14,891 nt of DNA from Acidobacteria bacterium UBA2994 (GCA_002346545.1 DEAA01000075.1:35755-50645), one strand, 5' to 3'. Positions 7,351 through 14,741 are shown, counted from the stretch's first letter. Notes: generated by a model not told the origin, from the letters alone. Numbers and translations: made by a program.

Positions 7351-7820
7351 CCCTCAAAGGGCTCATGGTCGACCCGGTCACAAACACACCGATCGTGCTG
7401 CTCCATGACCCTGAAGGACAGCGCGTGCTGCCGATCTGGGTCGGGGCACCCGAAGCGAACGCCATCGCGCTACAGATCGAGAACATCCCAGCTCCGAGGC
7501 CCATGACCCACGATCTACTGAGGAACGTGATCGCCGATCTAAAAGGCGAGGTACGCCGCGTAGTCGTGAACGACCTCAAGGGCGACACCTTCTACGCCCA
7601 GCTGCATTTGCGCGTTGATGGCGCCGATGCGATCATCGACGCTCGGCCCAGTGACGCCATCGCTCTGGCGCTGCGGGCGCGAGCGCCGATCTTCGCGGAA
7701 GACCACGTAATCGTTAACGCGAAGTCACTTGACATGACGACCGACAAAGGCAACTCCGAGCGGCTCCAGCAGTGGCTCGAGAACCTCGACCCTGACGAGC
7801 TCGGCAAATATAAGATGTAG
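7335..7820 (+). CDS. Bifunctional nuclease-domain protein (BFN, DUF151)
   Basis: The 161-residue product matches the DUF151/BFN family throughout. The N-terminal half contains MTLKGLMVDPVTNTPIVLL and LPIWVGAPEANAIAL. The motif RPMTHDLL occurs at about residues 56-63, and IDARPSDAIALALRARAPIF at about 97-116. Some members have been reported to have nuclease activity on DNA and RNA (for example plant BBD proteins), but the bacterial role is not settled and no catalytic residue can be named with confidence. The first ATG is preceded by AGGAG about 8 nt upstream, inside miaB, and so is favoured over the ATG four codons later, which would overlap the miaB stop as ATGA. The 16-nt overlap points to translational coupling with miaB. 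Confidence 0.9.
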   Translation: MQIEMTLKGLMVDPVTNTPIVLLHDPEGQRVLPIWVGAPEANAIALQIENIPAPRPMTHDLLRNVIADLKGEVRRVVVNDLKGDTFYAQLHLRVDGADAIIDARPSDAIALALRARAPIFAEDHVIVNAKSLDMTTDKGNSERLQQWLENLDPDELGKYKM

Positions 7821-7874
7821 CCGGCCGACCCAGACCGAGCGGGGCCAGGCCCGCCCTCCAATCCACGACATCAC

Positions 7875-7897
7875 TGCGAGCGCTAGAGGCACTCGCA
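7875..7897 (+). other. Hairpin between the BFN gene and parA
   Basis: TGCGAG (7875-7880) and CTCGCA (7892-7897) form a perfect 6-bp inverted repeat around an 11-nt loop. A second GC-rich repeat, GCGGG/CCCGC, lies just upstream (7839-7843 with 7850-7854). Neither is followed by a T-run on either strand. They may mark the 3' end of the recN-miaB-BFN transcript, but an intrinsic terminator cannot be claimed. Confidence 0.35.
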
Positions 7898-7929
7898 CCG
7901 ACCGGGAAGGGGTGCCGTCCAGTCAACCC

Positions 7930-7958
7930 TTGCAGTCCCCCGCGCAGCATCCTAGAAT
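7930..7958 (+). promoter_or_regulatory. Predicted promoter of parAB
   Basis: TTGCAG (7930-7935) and TAGAAT (7953-7958) are separated by exactly 17 nt, a good sigma-70-type match (four and five of six positions). Transcription would start near 7965. That supports a parA start at 8014 (or GTG 8002) and rules against the upstream in-frame GTG at 7912. Confidence 0.6.
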
Positions 7959-8013
7959 ATCGCGGTCCGTCCACCCCAGCTTCCGGAGAGTCACCCGGCC
8001 TGTGTCTTCAAAG

Positions 8014-8772
8014 ATGATCGTCGCGATCACAAACCAAAAGGGCGGAGTAGGCAAGACCACGACCGCCCTCAACCTCGCGGCCGCTCTGGCGATCCGAGGC
8101 AAGCAAACGTTGCTCATCGACCTAGATCCCCAGGGGAACAGCACACTGTCCTTCGTCGAGCGAGACCAGATCACGGCCTCGGTCTATGACGCGTTTACCG
8201 ACCGCTCCTGCTCGCTGGAAGACGTCATCGTGCCGGCCGCGCAGCAAGACAATCTATCGGTCGTGCCCGCCCGCATCTCACTGGCTAAACTCGAAGCCCG
8301 ACTCGTCGGTGAACTTGACGCACACTTCCGGCTCAAGGATTTACTGACACCCCTGACCAGCAAATATCCGTATGTCGTCATCGACTGCCCGCCCACACTC
8401 GGACTGCTGACAGTAAATGCCCTAGTCGCGGCGAGTCATCTGCTTATTCCAATCCAGTCATCCTATTTCGCTCTTGAGGGCACCGACGACCTCCTTGAAA
8501 CCATCGAGAAGGTTCGCAGCCGCGCCAACCCTAGCCTTGACATCATCGGCGTGCTAGTCACCATGCACGACAAGCGCACGTCGCTCGGGAAAGACATACA
8601 GAATCAGATCAGCAAGGTGTTTGGCCCGAAAGTATTCAAGACCATCATCTCGAAGAACGTCCGGCTGGAGGAAAGTCCTGCGTATCGGGAATCGATCTTC
8701 TCATTTGCCCCAGACTCGAAGGGCGCGTCCGACTACTACAGCTTGTGCGAAGAGGTCATTGACCGTGCCTAA
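8014..8772 (+). CDS. parA: Chromosome-partitioning ATPase ParA (Soj/MinD-like)
   Basis: ParA binds the nucleoid in its ATP form and is released by ParB, moving origin regions apart. The 252-residue product starts at the conserved family N-terminus MIVAITNQKGG. The deviant Walker A KGGVGKTT is at 9-16 (signature Lys9, catalytic Lys14), Walker A' DLDPQGN at 36-42, and Walker B VVIDCPPTLG at 121-130. The later segment FKTIISKNVRLEESPAYRE is typical of Soj proteins, so this is the chromosomal type without the N-terminal helix-turn-helix of large plasmid ParA. The frame is open upstream to a GTG at 7912, but that region precedes the predicted promoter and shows no family similarity. The ribosome-binding site is weak. 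parB follows after 17 nt. Confidence 0.94.
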   Translation: MIVAITNQKGGVGKTTTALNLAAALAIRGKQTLLIDLDPQGNSTLSFVERDQITASVYDAFTDRSCSLEDVIVPAAQQDNLSVVPARISLAKLEARLVGELDAHFRLKDLLTPLTSKYPYVVIDCPPTLGLLTVNALVAASHLLIPIQSSYFALEGTDDLLETIEKVRSRANPSLDIIGVLVTMHDKRTSLGKDIQNQISKVFGPKVFKTIISKNVRLEESPAYRESIFSFAPDSKGASDYYSLCEEVIDRA

Positions 8773-8789
8773 TCAGGGGAGCAAACAGC

Positions 8790-9623
8790 ATGGCTAGACG
8801 CGGGCTACCTCGTGCCGTGACCATGCGGCATGACGAGCACTACGTCGAGGCGTTAGCCGCCTCATCCGGAGCGCCAATCGGGCGGATGGTGCCGATCGAT
8901 CAGGTCGACCCGAATCCTGATCAGCCGCGACAGGTTCTCGGTGACCTGTCTGAGCTGATGGCGTCGATTGCCGAGAAGGGCATCATCGAACCCCTAATCG
9001 TCCGACAGCGCCGGGGCCGGTTCCAGATTGTGGCTGGCGAACGCCGCTACCAGGCAGCGACCCGGGTCGGCATCGCCGAAGTCCCCGTTGTCATTCGCGA
9101 CGTGGACGACGCCGAACTGCTCGAGATTGCCCTCGTCGAAAACATCCAGCGCAAGGACCTGAGCCCGTTTGAAGAAGCAGAAGCTCTCAACACCCTTGTC
9201 AAGGATCACGGCCTCAGACACGAAGACCTGGCGCGCAGGCTAGGAAAGTCTCGCAGCTCGGTCACTGAGTCCCTCAGTCTCCACGCGATGCCCGACGACG
9301 TCCGCGAGCTTTGTCGGCTGGCCGACATTAGCTCCAAGTCCCTTCTTCTACAGGTGGTTAGGCAAGGAAATTCCGAGAAAATGATCGCCCTGATCGAGCA
9401 GTTAACCCGCGACGGCAGAGGCGCGACACGCGAGCAGGCACGGGCAGCCTCGACCAAACCGAAAGCCGGCCGACCCCGCGCCTACACTTTTAAGTACGCT
9501 GCCCCCACCAAACATTTCGATCTCAGCCTCAAGTTTCGGAAGTCGCGGGTCAATCGCACCGAGATTATTCGCGCCCTCACAGAGATCATCGAAGAACTGA
9601 AGCACGCTGACCGGCAGAGCTAG
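8790..9623 (+). CDS. parB: Chromosome-partitioning protein ParB (CTPase/DNA-binding clamp)
   Basis: ParB loads at parS sites, spreads as a CTP-dependent clamp and stimulates ParA. In the 277-residue protein I see the N-terminal box VPIDQVDPNPDQPR (34-47), the CTP-binding motif GERRYQA (83-89), the ENIQRKDLSPFEEA box (117-130) and a helix-turn-helix (about 143-164, with DLARRLGKSRSSVTESLSL). After this it departs from textbook ParB. The usual GHARALL helix reads KSLLLQVVRQ, and the C-terminus (about 231-272, YTFKYAAPTKHFDLSLKFRK then a helix) lacks the usual lysine-rich dimerisation motif. The start is supported by AGGGGAG about 8 nt upstream. It is the second gene of a parAB pair, here between a BFN gene and lptFG rather than beside mnmG-rsmG. 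Confidence 0.93.
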   Translation: MARRGLPRAVTMRHDEHYVEALAASSGAPIGRMVPIDQVDPNPDQPRQVLGDLSELMASIAEKGIIEPLIVRQRRGRFQIVAGERRYQAATRVGIAEVPVVIRDVDDAELLEIALVENIQRKDLSPFEEAEALNTLVKDHGLRHEDLARRLGKSRSSVTESLSLHAMPDDVRELCRLADISSKSLLLQVVRQGNSEKMIALIEQLTRDGRGATREQARAASTKPKAGRPRAYTFKYAAPTKHFDLSLKFRKSRVNRTEIIRALTEIIEELKHADRQS

Positions 9624-9724
9624 CCTGGTCGGCAGTTGAATTGCTCTCCAAAGAACGCTCAGGCACCCAGGGCAGCTAGAGCCCTCGGTCCGCCTATTCC
9701 TCACACAAGTTAACATAACAACCC

Positions 9725-9770
9725 TTATTGGACTCAATAACTACAGCGCTTGGTGGTCGCCAATAACCAC
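9725..9770. repeat. Short direct and inverted repeats upstream of lptFG
   Basis: CAATAACTAC (9735-9744) and CAATAACCAC (9761-9770) are near-identical 10-mers whose starts are 26 bp apart. TTATTGG (9725-9731) is the exact inverse of CCAATAA (9760-9766). This AT-rich patch in an otherwise GC-rich 227-bp intergenic region lies 60-110 bp before the lptFG -10 element, so it could be a regulator binding site. Nearer parB, AGGGC (9669-9673) pairs with GCCCT (9681-9685), but no T-run follows. Confidence 0.4.
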
Positions 9771-9830
9771 TCCCTCCAGGATTCCGACGGACGTCCGGGC
9801 GCGCTCGGGAATACGACTGGCTGTCGTCAA

Positions 9831-9839
9831 TGTTAGAAT
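9831..9839 (+). promoter_or_regulatory. Extended -10 promoter immediately before lptFG
   Basis: TGTTAGAAT fits the extended -10 pattern TGN-TATAAT with one mismatch. No good -35 is seen 16-18 nt upstream, as is normal for extended -10 promoters. It ends only 11 bp before the lptFG ATG, so transcription would begin about 5 nt before the start codon, implying a leaderless or nearly leaderless mRNA. Confidence 0.5.
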
Positions 9840-9850
9840 CTCCGTGACCA

Positions 9851-12196
9851 ATGCTCCGCACCCTCGACCGGTATGTTCTGAGAGAGACCCTACCTATGGT
9901 CTTTCTGGTACTACTTGTCCTTACCTTCGTTCTCCTAATTCCACCGTTGATGCAGGTCGCCCAGAACCTGCTAGCCAAAGGCGTCGACGCCTGGACCGTA
10001 GCCGAGCTGCTCATCATGCTGGTTCCGCAGGGACTCGGCGTGACGATTCCGATGGCTGTTCTGGTCGGCCTGCTAATGGGATTGGGCCGGATGTCGGGCG
10101 ACCGTGAAACCGTGGCGCTCCAAGCCTGCGGAGTCAGCATCTACCGCCTCCTTCGGCCGGTAGCCGCTCTCGGGCTAGTCGCGACGCTGGCTACGGCCTG
10201 GGTCGTGCACGTGGCGTTACCCGGGGCCAATCAACGCTATCGCGAGATAGTCTACGAAAGGCTCGCGTCGCGAGCGGCCGACGAGATCAAGGCTCGCGTC
10301 TTCTATCAGGGATTCCCTGGCGTCATCCTCTATATCTGGGACATCGACCAGGCCACAAACCAGTGGACGAACGTGTTCATGGCAGACAGCCGTGACCCTG
10401 ACCAACCGCTCGCCTATCTAGCCGAAGAGGGCCGAGTCATTCTGGACCAAGAGCAGCGGCTGGTTGACATCGTGCTCGATCGGGCCACCGGGCACAGCGT
10501 GTCCCAAAACGACCCGACGGTGTACGACGTCAGCTACAACGAAGAACTCGTGCTTAAGCTCGATCCAGAGACCATTTTCCCAGCAGGCGGCCCCGACATC
10601 GGCTATCGCGAGATGACGATGGCCCAGTTGCAGGCCGAAGTGGATACGCTCGTCGAGCAAGGGGTGTCGCCACACAACCCCATAATGGAGATTCACCAGA
10701 AATTCTCACTGCCGGTGGCATGCCTGGTGTTCGGACTTCTCGCGCTGGGGCTCGGGGTCACCAGCCGAAAGGACGGTAAGCTGGCGAGCTTCGCTATCGG
10801 CATCGGCGTCATCTTCGCCTATTACATTCTGATGTACGGCGCCCGGGCCATGGCGAAAGGCGCGCTGGTCTCACCCCATTTAGCCATGTGGGTGCCAGAC
10901 ATCTTGCTCGGGTTTGCTGGAATCGGCTTGCTGGCGTGGCGGTCTCACTCAGCCGAGCGCCGCATCAACTTGGGCTTCGGCCTCCTCAAGCGAACGCCCT
11001 CGGAGCCTCCGCTCGGAGCCGAGGAGCCAGTGGCGATCAGCGATTCGAGCGAGACCTTTCCGCGGGCGAATGGGCAGATCGACACCGACACCGGCACGCC
11101 TGGCGGCGTGCTGAGCTTACTCGACCGATACGTCGGCCAACAGTACTTAAAGCTCGTGGCGCTCTCGTTCGTCGGACTGCTGGGCATCTTCTACATCTCG
11201 ACCTTCATCGACCTGTCGGACAAGCTCTTTAAGGGCGAGACGACGCTGATGCAGCTTGTCGAGTATTTCTATTACGCCACCCCGCAGTTCGTGTACTTCG
11301 TACTTCCGATCTCGGCGCTGGTGGCAACCCTCATCACCATAGGAGTGCTAACCAAGAGCAGCGAGCTGACAGTCATGAAGGCGTGTGGCATCAGCCTCTA
11401 CCGAGCCGCCCTGCCGCTGATTCTGTTCTCACTCACTTGGAGCGGCGTCCTGTTCGCGATGGAAGAAAGCTTCCTAGCCGACGCGAATCGGCGCGCCGAA
11501 TCGCTACGCCACGTCATCCGCGGCGGCTCACCGCAGACGTTTGATGTACTCAACCGTAAATGGGTAGTCAGCCCAGACGGCGACATCTACAACTACGTAC
11601 ACTTCGACCCTACCAGCGCCGAGCTGCGTTCCGTCACGGTCTACGACTTCGACAACGATCAGTGGCGGCTCAAAGGTCGGAGCTTTGCGGCAAGGGCCAG
11701 CTACAGCGACGGATGGGAAGCGACCGATGTCTGGACTCGGTCGTTTGAAGGCGAAGGTGACAGCGCACAGGCGGGCGCCTTCGATCATTCCGAAACAGGC
11801 TCTCTGGGAATTGAACCGCCCGCCTACTTCTCTACCGAACAACCGGATGCTCAGCGAATGAGCTACCAGGAACTTGGTAGCTACATCGGCAGCCTCGAGG
11901 CGAGCGGCGTCGATGTGGTCAAGCTCAAGGTCGACCTAGAACGCAAACTCTCCTTCCCTTTCGTGACTCTGATTCTTACCCTCATCGCCGTACCGTTTGC
12001 GGTCACCACCGGTCGTCACGGCGCGCTTTACGGCGTCGGCATCGGCATCACGCTCGCCATCAGCTACTGGGTCGTGATTAGCGTATTCGCCGCCATCGGC
12101 AGCGCCGGCCTGCTCAGCCCTCTGCTCGCCGCCTGGGCGCCCAACGTCCTGTTCGGAGGTTCTGCCGTATATCTCCTGCTGACTGTCCCCACATAG
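9851..12196 (+). CDS. lptFG: Fused LptF-LptG lipopolysaccharide export permease
   Basis: LptF and LptG are the two inner-membrane halves of the LptB2FG ABC transporter that extracts lipopolysaccharide and passes it to the LptC-LptA bridge. Here both occur in one 781-residue chain. The LptF-like half (about 1-365) starts with TLDRYVLRETLPMVFLVLLV, has a coupling-helix region DRETVALQACGVSIYRLLRP (84-103), a periplasmic jellyroll region (about 130-255) and C-terminal membrane helices. A hydrophilic linker (about 366-420) follows. The LptG-like half (about 422-781) starts at LLDRYVGQQYLKL, with coupling region SSELTVMKACGISLYR (503-518), periplasmic part (about 545-660) and final helices. An in-frame TGA at 9845-9847 fixes ATG 9851 as the earliest start. 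There is no Shine-Dalgarno. lptA, lptB and lptC are not in the window. Confidence 0.93.
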   Translation: MLRTLDRYVLRETLPMVFLVLLVLTFVLLIPPLMQVAQNLLAKGVDAWTVAELLIMLVPQGLGVTIPMAVLVGLLMGLGRMSGDRETVALQACGVSIYRLLRPVAALGLVATLATAWVVHVALPGANQRYREIVYERLASRAADEIKARVFYQGFPGVILYIWDIDQATNQWTNVFMADSRDPDQPLAYLAEEGRVILDQEQRLVDIVLDRATGHSVSQNDPTVYDVSYNEELVLKLDPETIFPAGGPDIGYREMTMAQLQAEVDTLVEQGVSPHNPIMEIHQKFSLPVACLVFGLLALGLGVTSRKDGKLASFAIGIGVIFAYYILMYGARAMAKGALVSPHLAMWVPDILLGFAGIGLLAWRSHSAERRINLGFGLLKRTPSEPPLGAEEPVAISDSSETFPRANGQIDTDTGTPGGVLSLLDRYVGQQYLKLVALSFVGLLGIFYISTFIDLSDKLFKGETTLMQLVEYFYYATPQFVYFVLPISALVATLITIGVLTKSSELTVMKACGISLYRAALPLILFSLTWSGVLFAMEESFLADANRRAESLRHVIRGGSPQTFDVLNRKWVVSPDGDIYNYVHFDPTSAELRSVTVYDFDNDQWRLKGRSFAARASYSDGWEATDVWTRSFEGEGDSAQAGAFDHSETGSLGIEPPAYFSTEQPDAQRMSYQELGSYIGSLEASGVDVVKLKVDLERKLSFPFVTLILTLIAVPFAVTTGRHGALYGVGIGITLAISYWVVISVFAAIGSAGLLSPLLAAWAPNVLFGGSAVYLLLTVPT

Positions 12197-12317
12197 GCGG
12201 TCCATGGCGAATCCTATTGAAGGCCTTTAACTCTACGTACGAGGTATGGCGCGAAGAGGGGGGTCCCCTGTTCCGACATATTGCTTCCTAGGTTGTTTGA
12301 CCTATTCTGGGAAAGCT

Positions 12318-12356
12318 AAAAAAGAGGGCCTGGCACCCGCGTTGCGCACCAGGCCC
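12318..12356 (-). terminator. Rho-independent terminator of metK
   Basis: Read on the minus strand, GGGCCTGG and CCAGGCCC (plus-strand 12349-12356 and 12326-12333) form a perfect 8-bp stem with a short inner GCG/CGC stem. The stem is followed by TCTTTTTT (12318-12325). This is a classic intrinsic terminator about 30 nt after the metK stop. It sits between two convergent genes. In the plus direction there is no T-run after the stem, so it probably does not terminate lptFG. Confidence 0.88.
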
Positions 12357-12384
12357 GAACAACACCAATGGCGGCGACCCGCCG

Positions 12385-13536
12385 CTACAACCCTGCTGCT
12401 CCCCTTAGTGCGTCCGCCTTGTCCGTCCGTTCCCAACTGATCTCCGGCTCACTACGCCCAAAGTGGCCGAACGCGGCGGTCTGGCGATAGATGGGACGAC
12501 GGAGGTCTAGCGCCTCGATGATGCCCTTCGGTGTGAGCTGGAAGTGCTCGCGCACGAGGTCGCTAATCCGGCTCTCGTCAAGCTTTGCGGTGCCAAAGGT
12601 CTCGATCAAGACCGACACCGGCTCCGCGACACCTATGGCGTACGCAAGCTGAACCTGCACCCGGTCGGCCAACCCGGCGGCCACGCAATTCTTAGCCACG
12701 TACCGGGCCATGTAGGTAGCCGAGCGGTCTACCTTCGTGGGGTCTTTGCCAGAGAACGCACCGCCCCCATGGGGTGCATAGCCGCCGTAGGTGTCGACAA
12801 TGATCTTCCGTCCGGTCAGCCCGGCGTCACCGTGAGGGCCTCCAGTAACGAAACGCCCCGTCGGGTTCACGTAGATGTGCGTCCTCTCGTCGAGAAGGTG
12901 CTCAGGGACGATGCAATTGATGACGCGGTTAAGGACGTCTTCACGGATCCGCTCGGTGCTCACGTCGTCGCTATGCTGGCTGGAGACCACGACCGCATCG
13001 ACGCGCTTCGGAGTGTCTCCGTCATACTCAACCGTCACCTGGGACTTGCCGTCAGGCCGGAGATAGTCGATGACGCCATCTCGACGGGCGCGGGACAGTC
13101 CGCGGCACAGGTCGTGGGCCAGCGAGATCGGCAGCGGCATCAACGACTCTGTCTCACGACAGGCGTAGCCAAACATCAGGCCCTGGTCGCCCGCACCGCC
13201 AGGGTCGACACCCATCGCGATGTCGGGTGACTGACCATGAATCGAGGACAGCACGGCACAGGTATCCGCGTCGAATCCGTACTTGGCGCGGTCGTAGCCG
13301 ACCTCGCGAATGGTCTCTCGGACCACGTCGGTAAAGTCGGTCGTACCCTTGGTCGTAATCTCGCCTGCGATAACCACCAGCCCAGTCGTTAACAGCGTCT
13401 CGCAGGCCACACGGCCGTTCGGATCCTGAGCGAGGACGGTGTCCACGATGCTGTCGGATACCTGGTCGGCGATCTTGTCCGGATGACCTTCGGTGACCGA
13501 CTCCGAAGTAAAGAGGTAGTTCCCGGTCCGGCGCAT
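12385..13536 (-). CDS. metK: S-adenosylmethionine synthetase MetK
   Basis: MetK makes SAM, phosphate and diphosphate from methionine and ATP, as a cytoplasmic tetramer. The 383-residue product has the normal family length. The N-terminal motif is [20 protein letters not shown] (9-28), the ATP-binding hexapeptide region [12 protein letters not shown] is at 115-126, and the phosphate-binding loop [16 protein letters not shown] lies at about 255-270. The ATG at 13536 is fixed by AAGGAG about 7 nt upstream and by alignment to the family N-terminus. The frame continues upstream to 13698, but that extension lies across the promoter and leader and is not expected to be translated. It is a stand-alone unit with its own promoter, leader and terminator. 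Its SAM supplies MiaB among others. Confidence 0.96.
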   Translation of the reverse strand: MRRTGNYLFTSESVTEGHPDKIADQVSDSIVDTVLAQDPNGRVACETLLTTGLVVIAGEITTKGTTDFTDVVRETIREVGYDRAKYGFDADTCAVLSSIHGQSPDIAMGVDPGGAGDQGLMFGYACRETESLMPLPISLAHDLCRGLSRARRDGVIDYLRPDGKSQVTVEYDGDTPKRVDAVVVSSQHSDDVSTERIREDVLNRVINCIVPEHLLDERTHIYVNPTGRFVTGGPHGDAGLTGRKIIVDTYGGYAPHGGGAFSGKDPTKVDRSATYMARYVAKNCVAAGLADRVQVQLAYAIGVAEPVSVLIETFGTAKLDESRISDLVREHFQLTPKGIIEALDLRRPIYRQTAAFGHFGRSEPEISWERTDKADALRGAAGL

Positions 13537-13629
13537 TGGTAGCTCCTTGCCAAGTATCGGGTGCGTGGGGCCAGTGGATGGGACTTCACGAGCCGACGCG
13601 CCCCGGAATCTCCCTTGGTGAACAGGGAT
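13537..13629 (-). promoter_or_regulatory. metK 5' leader with predicted RNA structure
   Basis: Between the predicted transcription start (near 13629) and the metK ATG lie about 93 nt. The first part forms a hairpin: TCCCT (minus strand, 13628-13624) pairs with AGGGA (13615-13611) around an 8-nt loop. GGGGC (13604-13600) can pair with GCCCC (13571-13567). CCAAG (13618-13614) can pair with CTTGG (13554-13550), two nt from the AAGGAG ribosome-binding site (13548-13543). GGGA of hairpin 1 can alternatively pair with TCCC at 13583-13580, crossing the GGGGC/GCCCC helix as in a pseudoknot. It does not match the SAM-I, SAM-II, SMK-box or SAH riboswitch consensus sequences as I remember them. Confidence 0.35.
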
Positions 13630-13635
13630 CCAGTA

Positions 13636-13665
13636 ACCATAACAAAGCCTCATTCTCAGGGTCAA
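13636..13665 (-). promoter_or_regulatory. Predicted promoter of metK
   Basis: On the minus strand TTGACC (13665-13660) and TATGGT (13641-13636) are separated by 18 nt; TTATGG at 17 nt is an alternative register. This is a good sigma-70-type match. It lies between the xerD stop codon and metK, so metK need not depend on xerD transcription. A very GC-rich inverted repeat (CGGCGG...CCGCCG) overlaps the region between the xerD stop and the -35. Confidence 0.6.
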
Positions 13666-13694
13666 CGGCGGGCGCGCCTCCGGCGCCGCCGGGA

Positions 13695-14603
13695 TCATGG
13701 CCGGGGATGGAACTCATCGTAAACTGCCTTTAGGCGGGCCTCGATGATGTGCGTGTAGATCTGCGTCGTTGAGAGGTCCGCATGGCCAAGCAACGTTTGA
13801 ATCACCCGGAGGTCAGCACCCCGCTCGAGGAGATGAGTCGCAAACGAATGACGGAGCACATGGGGGCTGAGGTCTCGCGACAGACCAGCCTGGGCACCAT
13901 ATTTCTTGACAATCTTCCAGAAACCGACCCGCGTCAGCTCGCCTCCTCCGCGAGCGTTCGGGAACAGATGGGTTCCCTCGCGGCCCTTGAGCAACGCTTC
14001 CCTCGCTCCGGCGAGGTACCGCGTGATCCAGCCGGTAGCCGTTCGCCCGATAGGGACAACACGCTCCCTGGCCCCCTTCCCGAGACAGGTCAGATAGCCA
14101 CCCTCGAGATGCACGTCGTCCACCCGTAGGCTGACGAGCTCGCTCACCCGCATACCGGTGGCATACAGTAGTTCGAGGAGCGCTTTGTCCCGGAGACCGC
14201 CCGGTGTCTCCACGTCCGGTTGTTCAAGTAGGCTGTCGACATCGTCGAGCGACAGAAATTTGGGCAGCGCCGGCCACGCCCGAGGCGCGCGCAAGTCGTC
14301 CGCCGGACTCACGGCTAGCTGACCGTCGCTCGCCAGGAAACGGAAGAAGCTCCGCACACAGGCCACCACCCGGGCCACCGAGCGTGGCGAGAGGCCAGCC
14401 GACATCAACTGGCGCACGAAAGCCTCCAATTCAAGCCGGCCCAGCATGACCGGGTCTAGCTCTACGCCCTTGGCAAACGCCATCAACCGCGCGAGATCGC
14501 GCCGGTAGGCTTCGAGCGTGTGCGGCGATAGCCGCCGCGAAACGCGGAGTTCTTCGAGAAACCCAGTCACTGCCTGATGCTCACCGACGGCGGCACCCTT
14601 CAT
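13695..14603 (-). CDS. xerD: Tyrosine recombinase XerD (XerC/D type)
   Basis: XerC/D recombinases resolve chromosome dimers at dif during division. From the ATG at 14603 the product has 302 residues, close to the usual 298. The N-terminal SAM-like domain includes [16 protein letters not shown]. The catalytic domain has all the expected residues: Arg152 (ATGMRVSEL), Lys176 (GKGARER), His248 and Arg251 ([12 protein letters not shown]), His274 ([15 protein letters not shown]) and nucleophile Tyr283. Length and motifs fit the housekeeping XerD/XerC group rather than phage or integron integrases. XerD rather than XerC is the better guess from the overall pattern ([15 protein letters not shown]). 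A GTG at 14639 would add 12 residues but lies upstream of a -10-like sequence, so the ATG is preferred; neither start has a strong ribosome-binding site. Confidence 0.9.
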   Translation of the reverse strand: MKGAAVGEHQAVTGFLEELRVSRRLSPHTLEAYRRDLARLMAFAKGVELDPVMLGRLELEAFVRQLMSAGLSPRSVARVVACVRSFFRFLASDGQLAVSPADDLRAPRAWPALPKFLSLDDVDSLLEQPDVETPGGLRDKALLELLYATGMRVSELVSLRVDDVHLEGGYLTCLGKGARERVVPIGRTATGWITRYLAGAREALLKGREGTHLFPNARGGGELTRVGFWKIVKKYGAQAGLSRDLSPHVLRHSFATHLLERGADLRVIQTLLGHADLSTTQIYTHIIEARLKAVYDEFHPRP

Positions 14604-14631
14604 TGCCCGCTCATTTTGGCCGTTGTATACT
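14603..14631 (+). promoter_or_regulatory. Predicted promoter of the downstream lipoprotein gene
   Basis: TTGCCC (14603-14608) and TATACT (14626-14631) are exactly 17 nt apart, a strong sigma-70-type match. It points away from xerD and overlaps the xerD start codon. Transcription would begin near 14638, giving a leader of about 100 nt before the ATG at 14742. The GTATAC core is palindromic and could also serve as a -10 (TATACA) for xerD on the other strand, though no good -35 is seen for that direction. Confidence 0.55.
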
Positions 14632-14741
14632 TTTTTCACGTGTATTCACCGATCTGGCGGGTCCTTTCTAGCACCCGTCGCGCGAGATACGGCGGACCGT
14701 TTGCCCTGCAATTCATCGGGTACTCAGCGGTGACTTCTCAC

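Noticed and set aside
7912..8013. N-terminal extension of parA from GTG 7912
   Set aside because: The extension contains the predicted promoter and shows no ParA similarity; the family N-terminus begins at the ATG at 8014.
9669..9685. Terminator after parB
   Set aside because: The AGGGC/GCCCT stem is only 5 bp and is followed by CGGTCC rather than a T-run.
12246..12440. A 64-codon plus-strand frame between lptFG and metK
   Set aside because: It has no recognisable domain, runs through the metK terminator and into the metK 3' end on the opposite strand, and has no ribosome-binding site of note.
13537..13698. N-terminal extension of metK
   Set aside because: The upstream codons cross the promoter and leader, and an excellent ribosome-binding site precedes the ATG at 13536 where family similarity begins.
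13695..14603. Mobile-element integrase
   Set aside because: The tyrosine recombinase has the length and motif pattern of housekeeping XerD and is surrounded by core genes, with no attachment repeats, tRNA target or phage genes.
14632..14647. A parS-like sequence (TTTTTCACGTG...)
   Set aside because: It matches the left half and the CACGTG core of the parS consensus but fails at four of the five right-hand positions, so it is not a convincing ParB site. It also overlaps a promoter region that explains the AT-rich part.
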